Shown in pieces: positions 46,566 to 54,426 of a DNA stretch of 64,000 nt. A program made the position numbers and the translations under genes. Origin of the DNA: Cytobacillus stercorigallinarum. GTDB lineage: Bacteria; Bacillota; Bacilli; Bacillales; Cytobacillaceae. The stretch is from contig NZ_JACSQT010000004.1 in NCBI RefSeq assembly GCF_014836495.1, forward strand, positions 191,073 through 255,072, written 5' to 3'. Position 1 is the first letter of the stretch, and the number at the start of each line of letters is the position of its first letter. The notes beneath the pieces were generated by a model. It was not told the DNA's origin and did not search any database. It saw nothing but the letters and a program-made list of their open reading frames with translations.

Positions 46566-46665
46566 ATAATAATCCACTTATATATGTGTTTCAAGTTTTT
46601 TCTTCAATGGTTTTTCACAGCACTTTCCCCTCTAACTATTTGTCTATGGTAAAAAGGTTTTAAAC

Positions 46666-46872
46666 TCACTTTCCTTCCTCTTTTAAATCCTCATACGCAT
46701 TTGTAAAACGTTCAAAAGAAATGCTCCCAAGTGTTTCCTTATCTTTCTGAAATAGACGCTCAAACGTGATTTCCTTTGCCTTTTCTAAGGTGCATTGTCT
46801 ACTATTCATAATTAATTTAAGATATGCAATAAAGTATTCTTTACTTAAATTACCACCTTTATTAATGACCAT
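46666..46872 (-). CDS. Small hypothetical protein in ars cluster
   Basis: This 68-residue protein begins MVINKGGNLSKEYFIAYLKL and is mainly helical with a single cysteine. Three ATG codons lie in tandem after GGAGG; the third (46872) has the best spacing. It lies between the ArsO-like flavoprotein gene and arsR, on the same strand. I have no family name for it. Confidence 0.55.
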   Translation of the reverse strand: MVINKGGNLSKEYFIAYLKLIMNSRQCTLEKAKEITFERLFQKDKETLGSISFERFTNAYEDLKEEGK

Positions 46873-46931
46873 CATCATTACCTCCAAAAAAAGGAGAGTA
46901 TATTCGACTCCCCCTTTCTAATTTCACAATT

Positions 46932-48299
46932 TTAGCAGCATGAATTTGAACTACAGGATGCTTTTGTAACATTTAGATTCGTACTACATACACCCGTTTC
47001 AGGTAATTCCAACTCAACCTTCTCTGAGGCTTCGTAGTCCCCTGATATGTATGCTACAACGGAGCGAACCTGCTCATATCCTGTCGCCATTAAAAATGTT
47101 GGTGCTCGACCATAGCTTTTTGCTCCAACGATATAAAAATCTTTTTCAGGTTGCCGTAATTCTTTTTCCCCATGAGGACGTACCGTTCCACAACTATGAA
47201 TATTAGGATCAATCAATGGAGCGAGAGCTTTGACACATTCCGTTGCTGTATCAATGCTGGTCCTCACTTCCCGAAGGATTGAAAAGTCTGGACGATTCCC
47301 TGTATTGACAATCATTTCATCTATATCTGAATAGGTTTTTAAGTCATCTTTAGTCTCCCCTACTAGCTCTATTTTCCCATTTTCCCCTTTAATGTTTTGA
47401 ATCCTAAAAGGAGTAATAACTTGAACTACGCACGAATCCACTAATTTGTGTATGCGACTTCCTAAATCACCTCTCGCCTCGAGTGCATCCAGTTCCTCTC
47501 CTCCATAAGCCTCTTCAACTCGCACTTTTCTCAAAACCCATACAATTTCTGTTGCGGGATATTCTTCTCTTAATTTTGCTAACTCTAATAATGAATTGAT
47601 TGCAGAATGGCCACTTCCAATAACAGCAACACGTTTATTTAGATAACGGCTTTTACCTGCTCCTAGAATATCTGGGATGCCATAGAAAATTTGATTTTTT
47701 ATGGCTTCCTCTTCTTTTAACCAAATGCCATTTGAATTTGCAGGATTAGGATTACCCCAGGTGCCTGTTGCATCAATAACTGCTCTCGCCTCAAACTTTT
47801 TAAATTCGCCATTTTGCTCTGCATAAATGACAAATGGTTGTTTTTCTCGATTAGCAGTTTTCATTTTATCCATATTTTTTCGGCTAATTGAAAAAACCTT
47901 TGTATTAGCAAACAAAGATTTTTTAATTTCAGGAGTATTTGCCAACGGCTTTAAATATTGATCAACTAATTCTTTCCCAGTAGGTAATTCATTTAGGTCT
48001 GGCTCAGTCCAACCTTGTTCTTTAAGAAGTTTAGATGCCGTCTCATCAATGTTATATCTCCAAGGTGAAAATACTCGAACATGACCCCATGTTAGGATAT
48101 TCGCCCCTACTTGAGCTCCAGATTCTAAAAGAATAAATGGTTGATCATATCTTGCTAAATGGGCTGCTGCTGCAAGACCTACAGGGCCCGCCCCAATAAT
48201 TGCAACGGGTAAATGTTTGTTTTCATCTTTATTAGTTTCTTTCAATTCCTCTTCAGCTTGACAACAGGTCGGTTTGATTTCTATCCATTCCATTTTCAT
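46932..48299 (-). CDS. ArsO-like flavin-dependent monooxygenase
   Basis: This ~455-residue flavoprotein has an N-terminal FAD site (VAIIGAGPVGLAAAAHLARY), the FSPWRYNIDETA segment, a second nucleotide site (VAVIGSGHSAINSLLEL) and the ATG-type SYGRAPTFLMATGYEQVRS ending seen in ars-linked monooxygenases (ArsO). The N-terminus has an extra CC (KPTCCQAEEE) and the tail is cysteine-rich with a terminal pair (SNSCC). Its substrate may be arsenite or an organoarsenical; I infer this from location. The start is ATG 48299 or 48293. Confidence 0.75.
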   Translation of the reverse strand: MKMEWIEIKPTCCQAEEELKETNKDENKHLPVAIIGAGPVGLAAAAHLARYDQPFILLESGAQVGANILTWGHVRVFSPWRYNIDETASKLLKEQGWTEPDLNELPTGKELVDQYLKPLANTPEIKKSLFANTKVFSISRKNMDKMKTANREKQPFVIYAEQNGEFKKFEARAVIDATGTWGNPNPANSNGIWLKEEEAIKNQIFYGIPDILGAGKSRYLNKRVAVIGSGHSAINSLLELAKLREEYPATEIVWVLRKVRVEEAYGGEELDALEARGDLGSRIHKLVDSCVVQVITPFRIQNIKGENGKIELVGETKDDLKTYSDIDEMIVNTGNRPDFSILREVRTSIDTATECVKALAPLIDPNIHSCGTVRPHGEKELRQPEKDFYIVGAKSYGRAPTFLMATGYEQVRSVVAYISGDYEASEKVELELPETGVCSTNLNVTKASCSSNSCC

Positions 48300-48384
48300 C
48301 TTTCCTCTCATTATGTTTTTTAAAGAAGACTACTTCGACTTTGTAACTGAGATATTTGCTGTATGTAAAATCCAGATGCTTAGA

Positions 48385-48885
48385 TTAACAATTTGCACCT
48401 AGTATTTTTTCCATCGCCATTACATCTACAAATTCACCATCAAGAATTCCTTGATTCTTAAATATCCCAACTTGGCGATACTTCAATTTGTTATATAAGC
48501 CTTGACCTATAGAGTTAAATGGGAAAGTAAATAAAACTAATTTATAAAAGTCATGATTCGATGCTTCTATTTCAAGTTGTTTTAGCAACCTTTGCCCAAT
48601 CCCTTTCCCTCTAAAATCACGATGGATATAGACCGAGATTTCCCCTACTCCCCTATAGGCATCTCTAGGATTATAAGGACTTATGGCTGCCCATCCGACA
48701 ATGTTTCTTTCTTCATCCTCTGCGACCAACCCAACGTATCTCCCCTGACGATGAAGAAACCAGGAATGGATATAATCTTGATCTTTCGTTCTAGTTTCAA
48801 GTGTGGCAATCCGATCCTCTATTCCTTGATTATAAATCTGAAGAACTTTCATCAAGTCTTTTACTTCGACCTCCCTAATGATCAT
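48385..48885 (-). CDS. arsN1: ArsN1-type arsinothricin N-acetyltransferase
   Basis: This 166-residue GNAT protein is close to phosphinothricin acetyltransferases: LQIYNQGIEDRIATLETR near the N-terminus, VGWAAISPYNPRDAYRGVGEIS, the acetyl-CoA loop FRGKGIGQRLL, and the VLFTFPFNSIGQGLYNKLKY stretch with LDGEFVDVMAMEKIL at the end. ArsN1 enzymes acetylate the arsenical antibiotic arsinothricin and are commonly found in ars operons; here the neighbours support that. AAGGAGGGG precedes ATG. It ends in a lone Cys (ANC). Confidence 0.85.
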   Translation of the reverse strand: MIIREVEVKDLMKVLQIYNQGIEDRIATLETRTKDQDYIHSWFLHRQGRYVGLVAEDEERNIVGWAAISPYNPRDAYRGVGEISVYIHRDFRGKGIGQRLLKQLEIEASNHDFYKLVLFTFPFNSIGQGLYNKLKYRQVGIFKNQGILDGEFVDVMAMEKILGANC

Positions 48886-48919
48886 TAATCACCCCTCCTT
48901 TAATTGCTAAAATCAACAC

Positions 48920-48932
48920 TTGATAAAGTCAA
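48920..48932 (-). promoter_or_regulatory. Putative MarR operator upstream of arsN1
   Basis: TTGAT-AAA-GTCAA between marR and arsN1 is one base from the perfect dyad TTGAC-TTT-GTCAA found upstream of marR at 49461-49473. It lies within 40 bp of the arsN1 start, so the same regulator may control both. Confidence 0.65.
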
Positions 48933-48957
48933 ATATCACCCAAAAGGAAACCACTAT

Positions 48958-49422
48958 TTATTTAGTGGTACAACAACCAGAACCAGATCCATCATTCATC
49001 CTCATGGCACTCAGTAAGACCTGTAAACTATCTATAACCTGATCCTTTTTATCATCTGGAATGAATCCTAAAATCTGCCCAATGTATTGATTCATTTGAC
49101 CGGAGATTTCGTTTGCTTTTACTTGCCCTTCTTCAGTAAGTAATAAAACAACATAACGTCTATCGTTTGGATCTGGGGTTCGAGAAACATACCCTAATTC
49201 CACCACTTTATTGATTTGCCTACTTAGCATTCCGGTATCCATGGATAATTTCTCAGCCAGATCAATTAAGGAAATACGGGGATTTTTATCCAGTTCATAT
49301 ATAATGTGACTTTGCAGGACTGTTATTCCGCAACATTCTGAACCTTCACGCTGTAATAAACCAAAATCACGAACCAATTGTTGAAGAATTTCTCTGATCT
49401 CAATTGCTTCTTTAAAACTCAT
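48958..49422 (-). CDS. MarR-family regulator with vicinal cysteine pairs
   Basis: This 154-residue MarR protein has the winged HTH (LQSHIIYELDKNPRISLIDL, AEKLSMDTGMLSRQINKVVE, then DPNDRRYVVLLLTEEG). Two vicinal pairs, Cys30-Cys31 in GSECCGITV and Cys150-Cys151 in GSGCCTTK, are unusual for MarR and are suited to As(III) binding. ATG 49422 is preceded by GAGGTGA; the longer frame to 49473 would cover its operator. It is the first gene of the ars cluster, so an arsenic-responsive MarR is inferred. Confidence 0.8.
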   Translation of the reverse strand: MSFKEAIEIREILQQLVRDFGLLQREGSECCGITVLQSHIIYELDKNPRISLIDLAEKLSMDTGMLSRQINKVVELGYVSRTPDPNDRRYVVLLLTEEGQVKANEISGQMNQYIGQILGFIPDDKKDQVIDSLQVLLSAMRMNDGSGSGCCTTK

Positions 49423-49460
49423 TTTTTCATTCACCTCACAGTAAATGATATATACAACAA

Positions 49461-49473
49461 TTGACTTTGTCAA
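49461..49473 (-). promoter_or_regulatory. Putative MarR autoregulatory operator
   Basis: TTGAC-TTT-GTCAA is a perfect 13-bp inverted repeat 40 bp upstream of the marR start. Its twin lies before arsN1 (48920-48932). Confidence 0.7.
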
Positions 49474-49959
49474 CTATTATTCAAAAGATTGAAAGGATAT
49501 TGTGCAAAAAGGATGAAATCACGATTGGATTCTTTTCGTTGTCTACCTATGTAATTTCCTTTTCCATTCCATTTACACTCTGTTGAGGCATAACTAACTG
49601 ATTTGATTATTTATGATTGTTATGGAATCACTTTTTTACCTTCTTATTTACCTATTTTCCAATCCTATAGGGCATAAATTCATTTATTTTGAAGGTTCAC
49701 CAAATGAGAAAAGATCCTTCAATTTTTAGAAGGATCTCCTCAAAGCGTTCTTTTAATTCGTTCTTTAATTCGTTCATTTATAAATCGTTCTTTTTAATCG
49801 TTCTTTTTGAATCTTCATCATCATTATATTCATTTTTAGAGAAAAATACAACACTTTCTTTAAATTTTTTTTAACTCTAAAGATTTTTTGATTCTTTGAG
49901 AAGGAGATACCAGTGTTTGTTTAGCTAAAACATCTAACATAAATTAATTAATTTGACAC
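49474..49959. other. 486-bp gap with terminator and short tandem repeat
   Basis: AGATCCTTC-AATTTTTA-GAAGGATCT at 49712-49737 is a perfect hairpin. Immediately after it the motif CGTTCTTTTAAT-like repeats at 49746, 49759, 49771, 49786 and 49799 (period 12-15). On the minus strand a 26-codon frame (NELKNELKERFEEIL-like) spans them but has no ribosome site. I see no supported gene. This gap separates the metal island from the transposition genes. Confidence 0.5.
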
Positions 49960-50832
49960 TTATACTAAGGATTCTTCTCTTGTTTCATATTTAACATTTA
50001 TTTCCTCGTCCAAGGTTAATCCTAGCTCATTCAGCTTTTCGGGGTTTATAAAATTAGCTTTTCTTGTTGTTTCCTTATCCTCTATATTAACTTCTACCTC
50101 TTTAATAATAATTAATTTTTCATTTTTAAAATAATCCAGTATTGCAGAGGAATCAGATGGTTGCAAATTAAAACTTGACTCATCATTCAAAAATTCTAAA
50201 ATATTTTTTTGATAAATTACTGTCAGAGGTTTAGAACCGTATTTAACAAATAGTCTATTCATTCCTTTATTAATACAATTTAAGTATTTTAACTTTTCCT
50301 CATCACTTGATTCTATATCTTCTATATCAAAAGGTCTGTATGTTTCCACACCTAAAATATCCTCAATCTTCTTTACATTAATCCTAGTTTTTAGGCTTTC
50401 TACGTATCTTTTTTTTACTTTAGATTCTAAGTATAAAAGAGTTATTTCTTTATCTTGATAACTAAGCTCTAAAATTAGAGGAAGCATATCAGAATCCGAG
50501 GAAACAATTACATAGTGTTCGAACTTACGAGTATTATATAGCGATTTAATTACATCAATCGCCAAAGCTAAATCAGACGCATTGGTTTTTCCATCTCCAA
50601 TGGAATTAATATGCCGTAACTCTACTAAATTCTCCTGTAGATCACTTATTTCATTATTTGCTGTCTTAAAGTCACAAAACGCTTTAATAAGTTGGACTGA
50701 ATTTTCCTCTCCTAATGCTAAATGTTCTAGTATTTTTTTTACTACTTCACTTGTTTTAAACTGGGAATATGATTCATTAATAGAACGGTATAAATTATCA
50801 TAATCCATATATACTGCTGTCGCTTTCCCCAT
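49960..50832 (-). CDS. NYN-domain (LabA/PIN-like) putative RNase
   Basis: This 290-residue protein starts with an NYN/PIN-like nuclease domain: TAVYMDYDNLYRSI (first acidic Asp), GDGKTNASDLALAIDVIKSL (second), HYVIVSSDSDMLPLILEL (third) form the acidic cluster that binds metal and cleaves RNA. A C-terminal domain of ~120 residues is winged-helix-like (LNELGLTLDEEI). Such proteins occur in phage defence and RNA processing. It follows the tniQ gene by ~130 bp on the same strand, so it is probably the first cargo gene of the Tn7-like element. Confidence 0.8.
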   Translation of the reverse strand: MGKATAVYMDYDNLYRSINESYSQFKTSEVVKKILEHLALGEENSVQLIKAFCDFKTANNEISDLQENLVELRHINSIGDGKTNASDLALAIDVIKSLYNTRKFEHYVIVSSDSDMLPLILELSYQDKEITLLYLESKVKKRYVESLKTRINVKKIEDILGVETYRPFDIEDIESSDEEKLKYLNCINKGMNRLFVKYGSKPLTVIYQKNILEFLNDESSFNLQPSDSSAILDYFKNEKLIIIKEVEVNIEDKETTRKANFINPEKLNELGLTLDEEINVKYETREESLV

Positions 50833-50959
50833 ATCTATACCCCTTAAATTAAAATTAGTAATAATTTCCTAAATTTATTATACTGAAAACCCCTCTTTTT
50901 TACTATAGAATAGTAGACACTTTTCAAAACACTATGTAATCACTTGCACCGGGATACTA

Positions 50960-52816
50960 TTAAATACTGAAATTAGTAATTTGTCGTATGTACTCACTTA
51001 CCTCTTCGTAGAACTTTTTATTAATCCCGGCATTCCTAAGCACCTTCCATACCTTTATTTCATCTTCGTCATTATTCATTAAACCAATTACATAACCTAT
51101 TCTTCGTACACGAAAATCCTTTTCTGACTCACAAACATCATCTACCAATGCTTTGGTTTTTGGCATCTTATCTAAATGTTGCTCCAATAACGCTCTTTCT
51201 CCAATTACATCACCAATCCTCTTAACTGTAACCCTTTTAGGCTTATCGTTGTAATATCTAATTTCATCCATAGACTTTTGTACACTAGCTAATATCTCTT
51301 GGTCTCTTTTCTGCCAATCCACTCTCTTATTATCGTTTCTTCTCTTTTTCAAATTAGGTGAATTATTTTGAAGCCACTCATTATCATTTCTATATAGATA
51401 GGCATAAGTTGCTGGATTAATATTTCTTAGTTGAGTCTTAGATAGCCGTGGATTCTCGCCTTGCAGCTGCATCCAAACTTGTCGATATCTTTCGATAGTT
51501 CCACTCTCATCCTGCTTCAAAACTTCTTTTGTTGATTTCTCTATCCCCTCTTTTTCTGATTTATATTTAATCACAGTTCCGGGATCAACATTTAATCTTC
51601 GAGCAATCTCCCGATAACTGAGTTTTTCTTCTAACAAAGTTTTTAATACCTTGTTCCATATAGGACCAAAATCCATAATCCGTGTATAGCGGTACTGTCC
51701 TGTTTTTTCTGGGTCCTGTCCTTTTCTTGTATAAGAAAATCCACATACAGGACAAGTAAATCTCCCAATAGGTTTCTTTGTTTTCTCACATATTCTTACA
51801 GTTACTTCATCAATAACCTTCTTATGATACTTGGGACAAACGACATTAAGGCAAGGCCATTTAGGCTTTCCGAAAGGATAACTTTCAAAAGAATTGCCCT
51901 TAAATATTGAGTTAGTATCTAATCCAAGAAAGGTTAGCATTAGAATGTGATAATAAGGATGAAATGACTTTCGATGTTTACGGGATATATTGGCTATCCA
52001 AGAATCGGATTGCCGTATTTTCACATGCAGATTTTCCAAAACTTGCTGTGAAAAATATGTATGAAAATCATCATACAACTTTTTCTGATAAACCTGTCCT
52101 CTATAACTAGCGTAACCTTTTTCCATTAAATGATAGCGATAAAACTTTGTGAAATGGGAAAAGCATTGATTTTGATATTTCCTATTCAATAAATGCTCTG
52201 CTCGTAAAACAATATCCTTGAGATGTATTAGGTTGTTCTCAGTTATTTTTCTCTTTCTTTTCAAATCACAGTTGCTGGTGGTTGGTAAGATAAAAGCATG
52301 TTTATTAGAATGAGTTATCAATACATCGCTATCCTCTAACCACAACTCATGCTTAGCACAAATGAGATTTCCAGGTAACTGATGAAGGCGATGCCAGTAC
52401 AATTCTCGATACGTAGCTATATCTTCTTCAGCACAGGCTGAACAATATTTTAAATACCTGTTTTGTGGTATCGAACTTGCCATAATACCCGATTGCATAT
52501 AAATCTTCTTTCCGTCATCACTTGTCATAGACTCATAAATTGATTGAGCCTTTTCTGTTGGCAAGAACACTGTATAAAAAGGATACATTGTATGTTTCTC
52601 TATAAGCATCTGTTCGTTCAATGTCGTGTTTTTAGGCAAATGCTGAACTAGAGAGGCAATTCCAGATGGCAAAAATACCGAAGCACTTATCGTCCTCTTA
52701 CCGAATAAATCTTCCAATGTGTGTTTCCAAAAAACATTTCCTGATCGGATGTGATACCGAGCAATAATACTATATAAAAGTTCATCAGGATATGGGGTTG
52801 GGAATTGTATAATCAT
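50960..52816 (-). CDS. tnsD: TnsD/TniQ target-site selector
   Basis: This 618-residue protein opens with the TniQ domain: FPTPYPDELLYSIIARYHIRSGN (in parts), a zinc site Cys125-x2-Cys128 (KYCSACAEED) with Cys153 and His156 (LICAKHELWL), and HRLHQLPGNL. A second zinc-like element (RFTCPVCGFSY) precedes a winged helix (LSYREIARRLNVDPGTVIKY). Such long TniQ/TnsD proteins bind a specific chromosomal attachment site and recruit TnsC. The attachment site itself is not identified. Its ATG overlaps the end of tnsC (ATGA). Confidence 0.9.
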   Translation of the reverse strand: MIIQFPTPYPDELLYSIIARYHIRSGNVFWKHTLEDLFGKRTISASVFLPSGIASLVQHLPKNTTLNEQMLIEKHTMYPFYTVFLPTEKAQSIYESMTSDDGKKIYMQSGIMASSIPQNRYLKYCSACAEEDIATYRELYWHRLHQLPGNLICAKHELWLEDSDVLITHSNKHAFILPTTSNCDLKRKRKITENNLIHLKDIVLRAEHLLNRKYQNQCFSHFTKFYRYHLMEKGYASYRGQVYQKKLYDDFHTYFSQQVLENLHVKIRQSDSWIANISRKHRKSFHPYYHILMLTFLGLDTNSIFKGNSFESYPFGKPKWPCLNVVCPKYHKKVIDEVTVRICEKTKKPIGRFTCPVCGFSYTRKGQDPEKTGQYRYTRIMDFGPIWNKVLKTLLEEKLSYREIARRLNVDPGTVIKYKSEKEGIEKSTKEVLKQDESGTIERYRQVWMQLQGENPRLSKTQLRNINPATYAYLYRNDNEWLQNNSPNLKKRRNDNKRVDWQKRDQEILASVQKSMDEIRYYNDKPKRVTVKRIGDVIGERALLEQHLDKMPKTKALVDDVCESEKDFRVRRIGYVIGLMNNDEDEIKVWKVLRNAGINKKFYEEVSEYIRQITNFSI

Positions 52817-54426
52817 GAAACATCACGCTCAGGGTAATCCTGCTTAATTACTCCAGCATCTAGTAGTGCTTGATACGCAATTATTTGTTGTTCTTTCCCT
52901 TTTTTTATAATGGTTCTTAGGTCGTTACTTATTACTTTATCCGTACTTTTTTCATTATTGTTTAATAGAAGAAAAACATCTTTTACGACTTGTGATACAT
53001 CCCTTATTTGATTGTTCTCAGAAACAACTTTTTGTGCTGCCTTAACAGCAACATCATTATTAAAACCTAGCATCCCTAAACGGAAAACAGTATCATCAAT
53101 TAATTGTACTTGCTCATTTTTCCGTTCGGCTCCTTCTTGGAGTGAGTTCAGTACCTGATTTTGATCAACAATAATCCGTTCTTGTTCAATAAAGTCCTCA
53201 ATATTTGGTAGCATTATGTCGTCATATTTTACTAGCTTGCTATAGTCCTTGCTCTTTAATGTATTTAGCATAGGCTGAACCATTTTTAATTCTTCTTGAG
53301 CCACTTGTTTAATTAACGCAGTGGTAATCTTTTCATTACCACTACTAATAGCACGTAGCTGCACCATCATATAGAGCTTAATTGCGATGTCTGCAATTCC
53401 TTGAGACTCATTATATAGGGTTGAAGAAATTTGTTCTGTAATCGGTGATTCCTCTTTTGTCCACTGATATTTCCACATACCCTGAACAAATAAATCCCAA
53501 ATAGCATCTTTTTCAAATCTATCCCACATGATGTTCCCCATATTAGTGCTTCTTCTTGCTTGTCTAAACTGTGATTGTAAGACATCCATTGCCTTTGGGG
53601 TTCCAACCATAATGAGAGGGATATTTATCGTATTGATTAACGCTGTAAAAAAGTTTAATATCTGTGCTGAGCTAGAGCTTTTTATACCCTTTAAATGTTG
53701 TAACTCGTCCAGGAATAGCATGCCAAGGTTTATACTTTTAGCAATCTGAGCCATAATGGGCATTAGCTGACTTGTTGACAAATGACTGTTTACGTATCTA
53801 TTAAAATAGTTGGAGCCTAGAAGTAGATCTACTTGATACATAAAATCGTAAATAATGGTTTTTACGGAACCATCAAAAGGGGTTTCAATTTTTAAATAGG
53901 TTACTTGATAGTGATTTAAGGCTTGCCCTTTATATGAAACATGAGAAATGACCTGTGGAATGGTTTGCAAGACTCGCTGTAATGTACGTGTTTTTCCTAC
54001 ACCTGAGACCCCCAAAATACTCAATGTTTGTCCTGTCTGGATAATAGACTTATCAAAAGACTTATTTTGTATATTATTCCAGTTATCCACAAAAGTTTGT
54101 GCATAAGTAGAACTTACTGGATTGCGATAGGTATAACCAGTTCTAATTAACCTAGATATTGATGACTCAATTCTTAGATGGATCGGGATAGCTTGAAAAT
54201 AATGCAGCAACCTAGAAATTAGATGAACTCTCTGATGGTCATTCAAATATCTTTCTTCCTTATTATATGGAGGATACATGCTTAGACGGTCAATGACTTC
54301 CTCCTGAGAATAGATTGGCGGCAACGCCTCTATAAGAGGATTGCCTTGATATTCCAATATCTCTTGTTCCCTATATTCTGCAATTTGTGCCTCAGTTCCA
54401 TTATGTAATTCAATTATCTCCATCAT
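52813..54426 (-). CDS. tnsC: TnsC-like AAA+ transposition ATPase
   Basis: This 537-residue AAA+ protein has Walker A GVSGVGKT (139-146) in SILGVSGVGKTRTLQ, Walker B LFLDELQ (237-243), and sensor 1 in NIPLIMVGTPKAM. TnsC links target selector and transposase and gives target immunity in Tn7. An N-terminal ~100 residues and a long C-terminal tail, probably for TnsA/TnsB contacts, flank the AAA+ core. The gene overlaps tnsB by 17 bases. Confidence 0.9.
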   Translation of the reverse strand: MMEIIELHNGTEAQIAEYREQEILEYQGNPLIEALPPIYSQEEVIDRLSMYPPYNKEERYLNDHQRVHLISRLLHYFQAIPIHLRIESSISRLIRTGYTYRNPVSSTYAQTFVDNWNNIQNKSFDKSIIQTGQTLSILGVSGVGKTRTLQRVLQTIPQVISHVSYKGQALNHYQVTYLKIETPFDGSVKTIIYDFMYQVDLLLGSNYFNRYVNSHLSTSQLMPIMAQIAKSINLGMLFLDELQHLKGIKSSSSAQILNFFTALINTINIPLIMVGTPKAMDVLQSQFRQARRSTNMGNIMWDRFEKDAIWDLFVQGMWKYQWTKEESPITEQISSTLYNESQGIADIAIKLYMMVQLRAISSGNEKITTALIKQVAQEELKMVQPMLNTLKSKDYSKLVKYDDIMLPNIEDFIEQERIIVDQNQVLNSLQEGAERKNEQVQLIDDTVFRLGMLGFNNDVAVKAAQKVVSENNQIRDVSQVVKDVFLLLNNNEKSTDKVISNDLRTIIKKGKEQQIIAYQALLDAGVIKQDYPERDVS

